Shown: positions 26,001 to 34,580, numbered from the stretch's first letter. The stretch: DNA of 64,000 nucleotides from Arenimonas terrae (GCF_006265115.1 NZ_SMDR01000004.1:132010-196009), one strand, 5' to 3'. The notes: generated from the letters alone by a model not told the origin. Program-made: numbers and translations.

Positions 26001-28550
26001 GGCAAACTGCAGCGTCTCGATCTGGTAGTCCGCACTGTAGAAGTACCACTGCAGGTTCAACTGCTGGCCGTTCGCCAGGCGCAGCACCAGCATGTCGCCG
26101 TGGCGCTCCACCGACAGCACGTCGGCCGCGTTCAGGCCCTCGAACACGACCCTGTCCGCGCCCTGATAGTCGCTGAGCGTATCGACACCGTCACCGGCGC
26201 GGATCACGTAGGTGTCGTTACCGGTGCCGCCATCCAGGCTGTCGTTGCCGACGCCGCCGAACAGCACGTCGTTGCCCGCTTCGCCTGAGAGCGAATCGTC
26301 GCCGGCATCGCCAAAGACCAGGTCATCCCCGGCCCCGGCACTAAGGGTATCGTTTCCTGCGCCGCCTTCGATCATGTCATCGCCGCCGGTGCCTTGCCCC
26401 TGGCTCAGATTAAGGCCCGCCTGCTGCAGGATTTCCCTGCCCGCTTCGGTCTCGCGCCACTCGGCGACCCATTCGTAAACCATGCCGGTGACGTCGAACC
26501 CGATCGCGGCCGCGAAACCTGCGCCATGGCGACTGAGGTCCAGCAGATCAACCATCGCGTTGACCGGATCGGTCGAACGCAGGTCGACCAGAGCCGTCAC
26601 CAGCGCCGCGCTGTTCCAGACGATTCCGCCAGCGGCATCGACTTCAAGCGTGACCAGATCCAGATAGTCGGAAAGGCGGGTACGCATGACCAGGCCGCCG
26701 TAAACCGACTCCTGGAGCGCGTCGTAAGCCCGCATGATCAGGGCCAGATGTTCGGCCGAGAACTCGATGTTCATGACCTGGCTTCCATCCGGCAGCGTCT
26801 GCCAGAAGAAGGTGCGGCCGCCCGTGGACACCGACTCGCCGTCCAGGCTGAACAAGGTCGAGCCGTTGAAACGCTCCAGGATGGCGATGACCGGAGCGAG
26901 CTGGGCGTGCTGCTGCTCGCGCCAGGCCTGCACCGCTGCCGCACCCTGCGCCAGAACGTCGGCGGGCACCGCCCCGTGGAAGTAGACCGTGCGGTTGCCG
27001 GCGCCCTCGAGCTCCTGCTCGCTGGTCTCCATCGTGGACGTGTCGGCCCACATACCGATCAGCAGCTGGACCTGGGCGAGCATCTGCGCGCGCGTCATGT
27101 CCGGGTTCAGCGCCTGGACCGCCGCCAGCAGCGCCGGCGAAAGCGTCGCCGCTTCGGCCAGGTCGCGCACGGCGCCGGAACCGCGCAGGCCCGGCAGCGC
27201 AGCGGCCGCTTCGCTGACCTCGACCGGGTTGAGGGAGCCGGAGAAGTCGCGATAGAAGTTGTTCATCGCGAACAGCATGTCGCCGGCCAGGCCGGTGGCG
27301 CCGTCGTTGCGGATGAACACACCGCTGTTGTCGATGATGTTGCCATTGCCCAGGTTGACGTCGACCGTGCTGGTCGGCGTCAGGTTGATGGCCGCGATGC
27401 CGACCTGGTCGAGCGTGAACAGCTCGTTGGCCTGCGACACGCCGTCCTGGTTCAGATCGCGCCAGACCCGCACGTTGCCAAACTCGGCGTCGCTCGCATC
27501 GAACACGCCATCGCCATTGCTGTCGAGATCGGCGAGCGCCTCGAAGCCGGACTGCGCCAGCGTCCCATCCGACATGACGGTGTCGGCACCGAACAGCTCC
27601 TGGCCGCCGTCGATCTGGCCGTTCCCGTTGCGATCGAGCACGAGCAGTCCGTCGTCAGGGCTGGTCCAGCCGGAAGCGGTGCGGACGCCATCACCGTCGT
27701 GGTCGAACAACACTGACCCATTGGCACCAATGGTCTCCAGACCGTCGCCATCGAGATCAAGCGCGAGCGGATCCCGGCGGGGCTGGTAACCCTGCGCTCG
27801 ACCGAATTCCTCATTTATGCTTGCCATCGGATCATCGAACAGCGAATCCCACCAGTCGGTTCCTTGAAGCAGATCGCGCAGGTAGTCCAGCATCGGCGTA
27901 ATGAAATTGTCGCCCAACTCGTTGTTGAGCCCACTGAACTCGGCCCCCGCAGCCAACGCGAGCGCAATCGCTGCTAGTGTGATGGGGCCTAGTACGACGC
28001 CCGCAGCGGCAGCGAGCGCACCAATGCCAAGAGCCACGGCTCCTGCGACGATTCCGGTAACCACGCCGGCAACCGCCCGGGCAATTACTGCCGCGTCTCC
28101 ACTCGCCATTCCGTTGATAAGAGAAGCGATGTCAGCAATCGGGCCGACTGCTTCTCCGCCTACGCGCCCGAGCGAACCTATGTTGCGATTGACGCTGTCC
28201 AGTACATTCTGGAGACCCGCCGTTCTTGTCTGGTAGCTTGGGCTATTCAACGGGTCCGCCAACTGCTGAGCGGTGCTTGCAACGTTGTTCCAGTAGTTTG
28301 CCTGGGCGATGTCGCCGGCCGCTGCGGCGCGAGCCGCAGCCTCTCGAGCCACGTCTGTATGGACTTGAAGGTGCTGGCCAAGGATACGAGCAAAACTATC
28401 AAAGTCGCCTTGTGCCATTCCGCCCTGCAGGCGCCAGGAGTTGATTGCTCCACCTAGCGCAGCGGCATAAAGACTGGCAGTTGTCGTTGCCCATCTGATG
28501 TAGTCGCTGTAGGTGGGCGGGGTCGGCTGGGTGTTGTCTGGCGTCGGCAT
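23025..28550 (-). CDS. Large RTX (haemolysin-type calcium-binding) secreted protein, FrpC-like
   Basis: An 1841-aa type I secretion substrate. Residues 1-255 are a variable N-terminus with a long Ala/Gly-rich hydrophobic tract at 153-204. From 258 comes the conserved FrpC-like calcium region (DPLALDLDGDGLETIG, then HDGDGV, DRNGNGQIDGG, DLNQDG). Residues 420-720 are uncharacterised. From about 725 there are seven blocks of GGxGxDxL nonapeptides, each followed by an HCBP-related segment (TYVIRAGDG ... QLNLQWYFYSADYQIE). It ends in a flexible C-terminal export signal (VHPQPVVLAPAA). No protease, lipase or acylation motif is seen. A strong AAGGAG precedes the ATG. It is the last gene of hlyB-hlyD-membrane protein-RTX. 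The first 255 codons have clearly lower GC than the rest. A toxin or adhesin role is likely but unproven. Confidence 0.93.
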   Translation of the reverse strand: MPTPDNTQPTPPTYSDYIRWATTTASLYAAALGGAINSWRLQGGMAQGDFDSFARILGQHLQVHTDVAREAAARAAAAGDIAQANYWNNVASTAQQLADPLNSPSYQTRTAGLQNVLDSVNRNIGSLGRVGGEAVGPIADIASLINGMASGDAAVIARAVAGVVTGIVAGAVALGIGALAAAAGVVLGPITLAAIALALAAGAEFSGLNNELGDNFITPMLDYLRDLLQGTDWWDSLFDDPMASINEEFGRAQGYQPRRDPLALDLDGDGLETIGANGSVLFDHDGDGVRTASGWTSPDDGLLVLDRNGNGQIDGGQELFGADTVMSDGTLAQSGFEALADLDSNGDGVFDASDAEFGNVRVWRDLNQDGVSQANELFTLDQVGIAAINLTPTSTVDVNLGNGNIIDNSGVFIRNDGATGLAGDMLFAMNNFYRDFSGSLNPVEVSEAAAALPGLRGSGAVRDLAEAATLSPALLAAVQALNPDMTRAQMLAQVQLLIGMWADTSTMETSEQELEGAGNRTVYFHGAVPADVLAQGAAAVQAWREQQHAQLAPVIAILERFNGSTLFSLDGESVSTGGRTFFWQTLPDGSQVMNIEFSAEHLALIMRAYDALQESVYGGLVMRTRLSDYLDLVTLEVDAAGGIVWNSAALVTALVDLRSTDPVNAMVDLLDLSRHGAGFAAAIGFDVTGMVYEWVAEWRETEAGREILQQAGLNLSQGQGTGGDDMIEGGAGNDTLSAGAGDDLVFGDAGDDSLSGEAGNDVLFGGVGNDSLDGGTGNDTYVIRAGDGVDTLSDYQGADRVVFEGLNAADVLSVERHGDMLVLRLANGQQLNLQWYFYSADYQIETLQFADGTTWGGAELLDRLVVPGTAANDSYTGTGLVDRMFGYEGNDHLDGRANDDVLDGGAGADSLLGDAGNDTLIGGTDNDSLQGGVGNDTYVIRAGDGVDTLSDHEGVDKVVFEGLNAADVQSVERHGDMLVLRLANGQQLNLQYYFYSADYQIESFAFADGTAWTNTDILDRLVVPGTAGNDSYTGTGLVDRMFGYEGNDYLDGRGNDDILDGGIGDDSLLGDAGNDVLIGGVGDDTMSGGVGNDTYVIRAGDGIDSVYDYQGTDKVVFEGLNAADVVSVERHGDALVLRLANGQQLNLQWYFYSADYQIEALQFADGTTWDYQSILQRVATPGTANGDSLVGSGNADWIIGYAGNDRLDGRGNDDLIDGGEGDDALLGDAGNDTLIGGVGNDSLDGGTGNDTYVIRTGDGIDLLTDYQGADRIVFEDLNAADVLSVERHGDMLVLRLANGQQLNLQWYFYSADYQIETLQFADGTTWGSAELLDRLVVPGTAGNDSYTGTGLVDRMFGYEGNDYLDGRGNDDVLDGGAGADSLLGDAGDDTLIGGIGNDSLDGGVGNDTYVIRAGDGIDLLTDYQGADRIVFEGLNAADVQSVERHGDMLVLRLANGQQLNLQWYFYSADYQIETLQFADGTTWGSAELLDRLVVPGTAANDSYTGTGLVDRMFGYEGNDYLDGRGNDDVLDGGIGDDSLLGDAGNDVLIGGEGNDALNGGVGNDTYVIRAGDGIDSVYDYQGVDKVVFEGLNAADVQSVERHGDMLVLRLANGQQLNLQYYFYSADYQIESFAFADGTAWTNADILDRLIVPGTAGNDSYTGTGLVDRMFGYEGNDHLDGRANDDVLDGGAGADSLLGDAGNDTLIGGIGNDSLDGGVGNDTYVIRLSDGIDSVYDYQGNDRLVFEDFDPSQVTSVERQGSHLVMTMVDGQQLTVSWFFYSADYQVESFEFADGTVWDAAEVTAIADGLIDAMAAYGPTYGSSGDTLPPVHPQPVVLAPAA
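23136..25961 (-). repeat. Six tandem 471-bp (157-residue) coding repeats in the RTX gene
   Basis: The GTCCACCAGGCCCGT landmark recurs at 23550, 24021, 24492, 25434 and 25905, exact multiples of 471. The copy expected near 24963 is diverged (DSLVGSGNADWI instead of DSYTGTGLVDRM). Each unit begins with a V-PGTA linker, followed by RTX nonapeptides and an HCBP-related domain. Copies are nearly identical at DNA level, which implies recent duplication or gene conversion. A first, linker-less RTX block lies just before the array, up to about 26380. Confidence 0.95.
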
Positions 28551-28583
28551 CTTTAAGTCTCCTTGATTGTTGTCTGTGGCGGG

Positions 28584-29117
28584 CTACTTGGCCCTGATCA
28601 AATCGCGCATCATCAATGCGAAGGGTGCAGTTGCGACGGCTACCAGCGCATACAGGCCAGTTGCGAGAGGAGCGCCAATTAGGGTCATTCCAACCCTGTT
28701 AGCCAGCAGAAACTGGAATGCTCCGGCTCGGCCTTCGCGGGCGGTGTACTGAACTTCAATCCCTAGCACCCACCACGCAAGAAGGGCGCAAACCGCAGCT
28801 AGAACCCAGCCCGCCGTGGGCGACCTCTGCGCGCGCTCTGCCTGCTCCCTACCAACGGCGTAGAAACTCGCGGGCAACGCGAACAGAGCGAGAACAGTCA
28901 GCGATCCAAAAAAACCCCGGTACAGGGCCGGTGAGTGAGAGGCGGCGGCAATAGTTTCGAACAGCGGCAACAGATGCCGCCCTGCATATGAAGTCCCGAC
29001 TGTGCTCAGAAACGAAGTCGGCAGAATCGACGCTGCAAAACTCGCTACCAAGAAGTAGCGAATAGTAGAGTCCAGACCAGTGATTTTCGTTTGCTCTTTT
29101 TCGAATGGCAGCTTCAT
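28584..29117 (-). CDS. Four-helix membrane protein inside the RTX/type I secretion operon
   Basis: A 177-aa protein with four predicted membrane segments near residues 20-40, 68-88, 102-121 and 140-170. It has a basic loop GREQAERAQRSP between segments 2 and 3 and no signal peptide. It matches no family I can name and is not HlyC-like. Its ATG overlaps the hlyD stop by four bases (ATGA), and it ends 33 nt before the RTX start, so it is made between exporter and substrate. GC is about 53% over 28921-29160 by hand count, far below its surroundings. Placement beside a large secreted protein with a hydrophobic N-terminus makes a self-protection (immunity) or export-accessory role plausible; this is inference. 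Confidence 0.85.
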   Translation of the reverse strand: MKLPFEKEQTKITGLDSTIRYFLVASFAASILPTSFLSTVGTSYAGRHLLPLFETIAAASHSPALYRGFFGSLTVLALFALPASFYAVGREQAERAQRSPTAGWVLAAVCALLAWWVLGIEVQYTAREGRAGAFQFLLANRVGMTLIGAPLATGLYALVAVATAPFALMMRDLIRAK

Positions 29118-30535
29118 CGCTCTCGAACCGATTCGGATACGTACGTCCTCAGAGGACTGAGCAGGTAATCAATTACAGTCCGTTCTCCAGTTTTGACTTC
29201 GACGCTGATCCCCATACCAGGCGTGAGTCGCACTCGCGCGCCGTCGATGTCGAGCCATGCGCGGTCCAGCTTCACGCGCGCCTGGAACACCAGTCCCAGC
29301 TCTTCGTGCTGCATGGCATCCAGCGACACGTTCTCGACGGTGCCGGTGAGGTAGCCGTAGCGGGTGTAGGGGAAGCTTTCGACCTTCACCGTCGCGGTCT
29401 GGCCGGCGCGCACGAAACCGATGTCCTTGTTCAGGACCAGGGCTTCGACTTCCAGCGTTTCGTCTTCCGGCACCACGGCCAGCAGCGGCTGCGCCTCGGT
29501 GACGACGCCGCCGACGGTGTGCACGGCGAGCTGCTGCACCACGCCGTCCACCGGCGCGGTGAGCTGCATCAGATTGTCGCGGCGGCCGGTCTTGGCGACC
29601 TCCGGCGTCAGCTGGCGCACCTGGTCCTCGGCCTGCCGCAGGCCATCGAGCAGCTGCTGGCGCGTATCGGCGATCATCGAGCGGCGCTCTTCGCGGGCGC
29701 CGGCCAGGGCCGAACGGATCTCGACCAAGCGGTTGCGCTGCGTCGCCAGGTCGCGTTCGGCGGCGATGCGTTCCTGCTCGAGCGCGAGGTATTCGTGCCG
29801 GGCGACGTACTTCTTCTCGACCAGGTCGCGGAAGTCGGCGGCGCGGGCGATAACGATCTGCGCGGACTCCTCCAGCCGCGTCACCAGCTCGGTGGTGGTG
29901 GCCAGCTCGGCTTCGCGCTGGGCGACGATCGCGTCCAGGGTCTGGCGGCGCGCGCGGAACGAGGCGTGCTGGCTGAGGGCCAGCTGGCGCTCGGCCGACA
30001 GGCGCGCGGGCTCGATGCCCGTCAGCTCGGGCAATACCGGGTCGGTTCCCGAATCGATGGCGGCATGCAGGGCACGGAAGCGCAACTCGGCCAGCTTCGC
30101 GGCCTGCAGTGCTTCGCCCGCACGCGCGAAATCGGCGCCCGAAGCGGTCGAGTCCAGCTCGATCAGCAGGTCGCCCTGTTTCACCTGCTGGCCGTCGCGC
30201 ACCAGGATGCGCCGCACCACGCCCGGCTCCAGCGGCTGCACCACCTTGGTCCGGCCGCTGGACACCGTCTTGCCGGTGGCCACGGCGACGATGTCGAGCT
30301 GGCCCAGGCAGGCCCACAGCAGGGCCACGCAGAACAGCGCCATGATCGCCCGCATGATCCAGCGCGAGGCCGGCGACACCGGCGTGTCGGTCAGCTCCAG
30401 ATGCGCGGGCAGGAACTCCAGCTCCTGTCCCTGGCGCGGCGGCGGATCCATCTTGTCGCGCACCGACCACGCGGCCTTGAATACGCGCGTGTAGCGGCCG
30501 AAGAACTCGCGCAGCGCGGCCAGGGAACCCGCCAT
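29114..30535 (-). CDS. hlyD: HlyD-family type I secretion membrane-fusion protein
   Basis: A 473-aa adaptor. One transmembrane helix lies near residues 59-80 (IMRAIMALFCVALLWACLG), followed by the lipoyl half-motif VVQPLEPGVVRRILVRDGQQVKQGD and a long coiled-coil hairpin (RARRQTLDAIVAQREAEL). The second lipoyl half is MQLTAPVDGVVQQLAVHTVGG, and a beta-barrel domain ends in the HlyD signature PGMGISVEVKTGERTVIDYLLSPL. It links the HlyB exporter to an outer-membrane TolC channel, which is not encoded here. ATG at 30535 follows the hlyB stop by one base, and its own stop overlaps the next gene. GC drops from about 72% (29221-29280) to 48% (29161-29220) within its last 35 codons. Confidence 0.96.
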   Translation of the reverse strand: MAGSLAALREFFGRYTRVFKAAWSVRDKMDPPPRQGQELEFLPAHLELTDTPVSPASRWIMRAIMALFCVALLWACLGQLDIVAVATGKTVSSGRTKVVQPLEPGVVRRILVRDGQQVKQGDLLIELDSTASGADFARAGEALQAAKLAELRFRALHAAIDSGTDPVLPELTGIEPARLSAERQLALSQHASFRARRQTLDAIVAQREAELATTTELVTRLEESAQIVIARAADFRDLVEKKYVARHEYLALEQERIAAERDLATQRNRLVEIRSALAGAREERRSMIADTRQQLLDGLRQAEDQVRQLTPEVAKTGRRDNLMQLTAPVDGVVQQLAVHTVGGVVTEAQPLLAVVPEDETLEVEALVLNKDIGFVRAGQTATVKVESFPYTRYGYLTGTVENVSLDAMQHEELGLVFQARVKLDRAWLDIDGARVRLTPGMGISVEVKTGERTVIDYLLSPLRTYVSESVRER

Positions 30536-30536
30536 C

Positions 30537-32783
30537 TCAGGCCTCCCCCGACTGCAGGCGATGCAGCCGTGCGTAGTGGCCATCGGCCTTGGCCAGCAGT
30601 TCGGCGTGGCTGCCGCTCTCGACCAGGCGCCCCTTCTCCACCACCACGATCCGGTTCGCCATGCGAACGGTCGACAGGCGGTGGGCAATGATCAGCACCG
30701 TACGCCCCTTGCAGATCGAGCGCATGTTGGCCATCACCGCGTGTTCGGACTCGTAGTCGAGGGCGCTGGTGGCCTCGTCGAAGATCAGGATGCGCGGGTC
30801 GGTCACCAGTGCGCGCGCGATGGCGATGCGCTGGCGCTGTCCGCCGGAGAGGCTGGCGCCGTGCTCGCCCACCACGGTGTCGTAACCCTGGGGCAGCTCC
30901 AGGATGAACTGGTGCGCGCCGGCCAGCCTGGCCGATTCGATCACCCGCTCCAGCGGCATGCCCGGGTCGGAGACGGCGATGTTCTCGCGCACGCTGCGGT
31001 TGAACAGGAAGTTTTCCTGCAGCACCACGCCCAGCTGGCGACGCAGCCAGGCCGGATCCGCCAGCGCCAGGTCGTTGCCGTCGATCAGCACGCGCCCGCG
31101 CTCGGGCACGTACAGGCGCTGCACCAGCTTGGTCAGCGTGCTCTTTCCCGAGCCCGAGCGGCCGACGATGCCGATCACTTCGCCCGGCGCGATATCGAGG
31201 CTGACGCCGGCCAGCACTTCGGCCGTGTCTGGCCGGTACCGGAAGGCGACGTTCTCGAAGGTCACGCGGCCCTTGATCGCCGGCAGCGCCATGCGGCTGC
31301 CGTTGGCTTCGGTGCGGGTATTGAGGATGTCACCCAGGCGTTCGACCGAGATGCCGACCTGCTGGAACTCCTGCCACAGCTGCGCCAGGCGCAGGATCGG
31401 CGCGGCGACCTGGCCGGCCAGCATGTTGAAGGCGATAAGCTGGCCGACGGTCATCTTGCCTTCGATCACCAGCTTCGCGCCCCACCACAGGATGGCGACG
31501 GCGACGACCTTCTGGATCAGCTGCACGCCCTGCTGGCCGATGTTCGCGAGCTTGGCGACGCGGAAGCCGGCGTGCACGTAACCCGCCAGCTGGTTGTCCC
31601 AGGCGCGGGTCATGCGCGGATCAACGGCCATCGCCTTGACCGTGCCGATACCGCTGACGGTTTCGACCAGGAAGGACTGGTTGTCGGCGCCGCGCGCGAA
31701 CTTCTCGTTCAGCCGCGAGCGCAGCGCCGGCGTGATGCCGGCCGACCACAGCGCGTAACAGGGCAGCGAGATGACCACGATGAGGGTCAGCCAGCCGCTG
31801 TAGTAGAACATCACGGCCAGGAAGACCACGGTGAAGAACAGGTCCAGCACCGAGGTCAGGGCCTGTCCGGTGAGGAAGTTCCGTATGTTTTCGAGCTCCC
31901 GTACGCGGGCGATGGTGTCGCCGACCCGGCGCGACTCGAAGTAGGCCAGGGGCAAGGCCATGATGTGGCGGAAAAGCTTTGCCCCCAGCTCGACGTCGAT
32001 GCGGCTGGTGGTGTGCGCGAACACATAGGTGCGCAGCCCGTTGAGCACGATGTCGAACACGGCGATCGACAGCAGGCCCACGGCGATCACGTCCAGCGTC
32101 GTCAGGCTGCGGTGCACCAGCACCTTGTCCATCACCACCTGGTAGAACAGCGGCGTCACCAGCGCGAACATCTGGATGAAGAACGACACCACGAAGACTT
32201 CGAGCAGCAGCTTGCGGTACTTGACCACCGCCGGCACGAACCAGCTGAAGTCGAACTTGGCCAGCTCGGCCGCCAGCGCCGCGCGCGAGGCGACGAGCAG
32301 GAGCCGGCCGGCATAGGTCCGTTCGAACTCGGCGCGGGGCAGGATCTTCGGCCCGCGCTGCTGCAGGTCGTGCACCAGCACGGTATCGGCACTCAACTTC
32401 GCGATGACGAAGTGGCCGCCGTCCGGCTGCAGGGCCAGGGCCGGCAGGGCGATCCGGTCGAGCCGGCCGGCCGGCTGGTCGACCACCCGGGCCTTCAGGC
32501 CGATCTTCTTGGCCGCGAGCAGCAGCTCGGTTTCATCGAAGGGGGCGTCGCCGCGGCCCGCCTCGTGGCGCAGCTGTTCGGGCTGGACCGCCACGCCATG
32601 GAACTGGGCCAGCACGACCAGGCCCGCCAGGCCCAGGTCCTTGGCACCGCGAGGCGGCGCGGCGCCAGCGGCTTCCGCCGTCCGCGCTTCCGCATCGTCT
32701 TGGACGGATGGCGCGGCTTGCGCGCTGCCCGTGCTTCCACTGCTGATCGACACACTGCCCCCTGAAACTTTTTCAACCCGCAT
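30537..32783 (-). CDS. hlyB: HlyB-type I secretion ABC transporter with C39-like domain
   Basis: A 748-aa fused permease-ATPase. Residues about 48-170 form a C39-peptidase-like domain without the catalytic cysteine ([12 protein letters not shown]), as in HlyB-type exporters that do not cleave their substrate. Six membrane helices lie between about 180 and 460. The nucleotide-binding domain has GRSGSGKST at 541-549, the signature [15 protein letters not shown] and Walker [12 protein letters not shown]. It exports the RTX protein encoded three genes downstream. It heads the operon. The ATG at 32783 lacks a ribosome site, and an in-frame GTG at 32753 is preceded by AGGGGG, so the true start may be there. 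Confidence 0.96.
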   Translation of the reverse strand: MRVEKVSGGSVSISSGSTGSAQAAPSVQDDAEARTAEAAGAAPPRGAKDLGLAGLVVLAQFHGVAVQPEQLRHEAGRGDAPFDETELLLAAKKIGLKARVVDQPAGRLDRIALPALALQPDGGHFVIAKLSADTVLVHDLQQRGPKILPRAEFERTYAGRLLLVASRAALAAELAKFDFSWFVPAVVKYRKLLLEVFVVSFFIQMFALVTPLFYQVVMDKVLVHRSLTTLDVIAVGLLSIAVFDIVLNGLRTYVFAHTTSRIDVELGAKLFRHIMALPLAYFESRRVGDTIARVRELENIRNFLTGQALTSVLDLFFTVVFLAVMFYYSGWLTLIVVISLPCYALWSAGITPALRSRLNEKFARGADNQSFLVETVSGIGTVKAMAVDPRMTRAWDNQLAGYVHAGFRVAKLANIGQQGVQLIQKVVAVAILWWGAKLVIEGKMTVGQLIAFNMLAGQVAAPILRLAQLWQEFQQVGISVERLGDILNTRTEANGSRMALPAIKGRVTFENVAFRYRPDTAEVLAGVSLDIAPGEVIGIVGRSGSGKSTLTKLVQRLYVPERGRVLIDGNDLALADPAWLRRQLGVVLQENFLFNRSVRENIAVSDPGMPLERVIESARLAGAHQFILELPQGYDTVVGEHGASLSGGQRQRIAIARALVTDPRILIFDEATSALDYESEHAVMANMRSICKGRTVLIIAHRLSTVRMANRIVVVEKGRLVESGSHAELLAKADGHYARLHRLQSGEA

Positions 32784-33157
32784 GTACTGGGGCGCGCGGA
32801 TGCTAGCAGCGGGTCTTTCGGGTGCAGGCAGGAGCGGTGACCGATGACCGTTAGATGGTCTGTCACGCCGTGCGGAGACGCGCGCTTTTGAAGGCCGTCA
32901 CACTCTGCAGATAGCGATAGCCTACAAATGGCGTTCATCATGGATGACGTGCGAAGCATTGCTATCTTCGCGGGCGGCGCGCGGGGTACGGAGAGAGCCC
33001 TCCTTTCGGGATTGCGCATGGCATCGGGCAATTTGCCGGATCCGAGGGGCGCATTTCGCAGGGCGAACCCCGCATACGCACCGGTTTTCCGAACGCGGCG
33101 GCGCTGGCACGGTTCCTGCTGCGTTTTCCCGGGCAGGCCCCTCCGGAGATCGCCGAC
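32784..33157 (+). other. Intergenic region between divergent hlyB and 33158 genes; start-less open frame
   Basis: This 374-nt region must carry the hlyB promoter and the promoter of the plus-strand pair. No convincing -35/-10 pair was found on either strand. The frame of the 33158 gene stays open upstream to about 32947 and reads like protein (AAALARFLLRFPGQAPPE just before the annotated Met) but contains no ATG, GTG or TTG. It is either non-coding or a gene that lost its start. Confidence 0.5.
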
Positions 33158-33358
33158 ATGACCGTGCTGGTTCGCGAAGACTTGAACGAATCCGATCTGC
33201 TCTGGGCCGCGGCCGACCTGGCCGTCGCCGGGGCCCAGGGCCAGGCGCTGCGCGCCCGGGTCGCCGCTGCGCGGCTGGCGCCCGGTTGGTCGGCACCGGC
33301 GGGCGAGGCGCCCGCGCAGGGGCCGGCGTCCGGCGATGCCGCCTGGGGCCGGCCATGA
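33158..33358 (+). CDS. Small uncharacterised protein (66 aa), coupled to next gene
   Basis: ATG at 33158 is preceded by GGAG at nine-nt spacing. The product starts TVLVREDLNESDLLWAAAD and is helical, with an Ala/Pro/Gly-rich tail. No family is recognised. Its stop overlaps the start of the following exported-protein gene (ATGA at 33355-33358), which supports real translation. The frame continues open upstream without a standard start codon, so a longer ancestral protein or an unusual start is possible. Confidence 0.55.
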   Translation: MTVLVREDLNESDLLWAAADLAVAGAQGQALRARVAAARLAPGWSAPAGEAPAQGPASGDAAWGRP

Positions 33359-34056
33359 CCGCGCGTGCATTTGGTGCCCTCACGCTGGCGGCGTCGATCG
33401 GCCTGGCGTCGCCCTGGCTGAGCGCGCCGGAACCCGCAGCCCTGCCCGACCCGACGCCCGTCGCCGCGCCGGCGACCCCGGCGGAGCCCGGGGTGACCGC
33501 GGAAAAGCGGCTGCGCGATGCGGTCGCCTCCGCCGCCTTCCGGCACATCCCGGGGGCCGTCGGCAGCGACTGGCAGCCCGACCGCATCGACGTGACGGAT
33601 GCCGACGACGCCGGCGTGCAGCACATCGTAGCCACCGGCACGCTTGCGGCCGCCGGGGACACCGGGACGCGGGTGCGGCTGAGCGGACGGTACGACGCCA
33701 CGGACGGCAGGCTGTCGCGCGTGAGCTACCGGCTGCTGCCGGTCGCGCGGCCGATGCCGGAACCCGCGTCCGCCGCGCCGGCGTGGAGCCTGCAGGACGC
33801 CGTGCAGCGGTCGCTGGCGCAGGCGCATCCGGACTCGGAGGTCCGCTTCGCGCTGAACTCTGCCCAGGCTTCGCGGCTCGATCGCGGCGGCCGCCGCTTC
33901 GAGGGCTTCGGCCTGGCGGTGATGGACGGCGAGACCCGCTTCGTCGCGTTCACGCTCGACCTGTCGGCACAGGGCCAGTCCCTGGCCTTCGATTTCGGGC
34001 CGGAGGAGTTCGGGCTCGCGCAGGACATCCGCTTGGCGGCAGCGCCCGCAGACTGA
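33355..34056 (+). CDS. Uncharacterised exported protein (233 aa)
   Basis: The frame is open upstream, but ATG at 33355 overlaps the stop of the 66-aa gene and begins an apparent signal peptide (TARAFGALTLAASIGLASP) followed by a Pro/Ala linker. Two similar domains appear to follow: LRDAVASAAFRHIPGAVGSD ... SYRLLPVARP and WSLQDAVQRSLAQAHPDSEV ... LAFDFGPEEFGL. No named family or catalytic motif is recognised. It likely acts in the periplasm. Function unknown. Confidence 0.75.
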   Translation: MTARAFGALTLAASIGLASPWLSAPEPAALPDPTPVAAPATPAEPGVTAEKRLRDAVASAAFRHIPGAVGSDWQPDRIDVTDADDAGVQHIVATGTLAAAGDTGTRVRLSGRYDATDGRLSRVSYRLLPVARPMPEPASAAPAWSLQDAVQRSLAQAHPDSEVRFALNSAQASRLDRGGRRFEGFGLAVMDGETRFVAFTLDLSAQGQSLAFDFGPEEFGLAQDIRLAAAPAD

Positions 34057-34160
34057 GCGGGCAGGGGCGGAACGCCCCGCAGTCGCCGACGCCGCCAGCG
34101 AGGGCGGCGTCGCCGCTGGCCCGGGTGTAGAATCCGCGTCCCTTCGACCGGCGCCCGTCC

Positions 34161-34517
34161 ATGGACATCTTCAAGGTCTTCCGCATCGAGGCCGCACACC
34201 GGCTGCCGAACGTGCCGCCGGGGCACAAGTGCGCGCGCCTGCACGGGCACTCGTTCGCGGTCGAACTGCATGTCGGCGGCACGCCGGATCCGCACACCGG
34301 CTGGATCATGGACTTCGGCGACATCAAGCAGGTGTTCGCGCCGATCTACGACCGCCTCGACCACCACTACCTCAACGACATCCCCGGCCTCGAGAACCCG
34401 ACCAGCGAGAACCTCGCGCGCTGGATCTGGAACGAGCTCAAGCCCAAGCTGCCGGCGCTGTCGCTGATCGTGGTGCACGAGACCTGCACCTCGGGCTGCC
34501 GCTACGCCGGCCACTGA
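34161..34517 (+). CDS. queD: 6-carboxy-5,6,7,8-tetrahydropterin synthase QueD
   Basis: A 118-aa PTPS-family enzyme of typical length. Zinc ligands are His13 (AAHRL), His28 and His30 (LHGHSF), with catalytic Cys24 (HKCARLHGH). Further motifs are [17 protein letters not shown] and [13 protein letters not shown]. It converts dihydroneopterin triphosphate to 6-carboxytetrahydropterin, the first committed step toward queuosine in tRNA. No other queuosine genes and no preQ1 riboswitch are seen nearby. It is followed by a bidirectional terminator shared with the RND operon. Confidence 0.97.
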   Translation: MDIFKVFRIEAAHRLPNVPPGHKCARLHGHSFAVELHVGGTPDPHTGWIMDFGDIKQVFAPIYDRLDHHYLNDIPGLENPTSENLARWIWNELKPKLPALSLIVVHETCTSGCRYAGH

Positions 34518-34541
34518 TCCGGCCGGGCGGCGCGCAAAAGA

Positions 34542-34565
34542 AAACCCCGGCCGGAGCCGGGGTTT
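34542..34565. terminator. Bidirectional terminator between queD and the RND operon
   Basis: AACCCCGGC (34543-34551) pairs with GCCGGGGTT (34556-34564) around a CGGA loop. It is flanked by an A-run on the left and TTT on the right, so it can serve queD (plus) and the RND permease gene (minus), whose stops lie on either side. Confidence 0.85.
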
Positions 34566-34580
34566 GCAGAGTGTTCCTTC

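Noticed and set aside
30537..32783. Bacteriocin-type processing exporter (C39 peptidase)
   Set aside because: The N-terminal domain lacks the catalytic cysteine, and the substrate is an RTX protein without a double-glycine leader, so it is an HlyB-type exporter.
32928..33161. Plus-strand 77-codon frame ending in an ATGA overlap with the 33158 gene
   Set aside because: Third-position GC is clearly lower than in true genes here, there is no ribosome site and no recognisable product; the frame of the 33158 gene reads more protein-like over the same bases.
34057..34160. Possible preQ1 riboswitch before queD
   Set aside because: The leader is only about 100 nt, GC-rich, and shows no preQ1 aptamer pattern that I can find.
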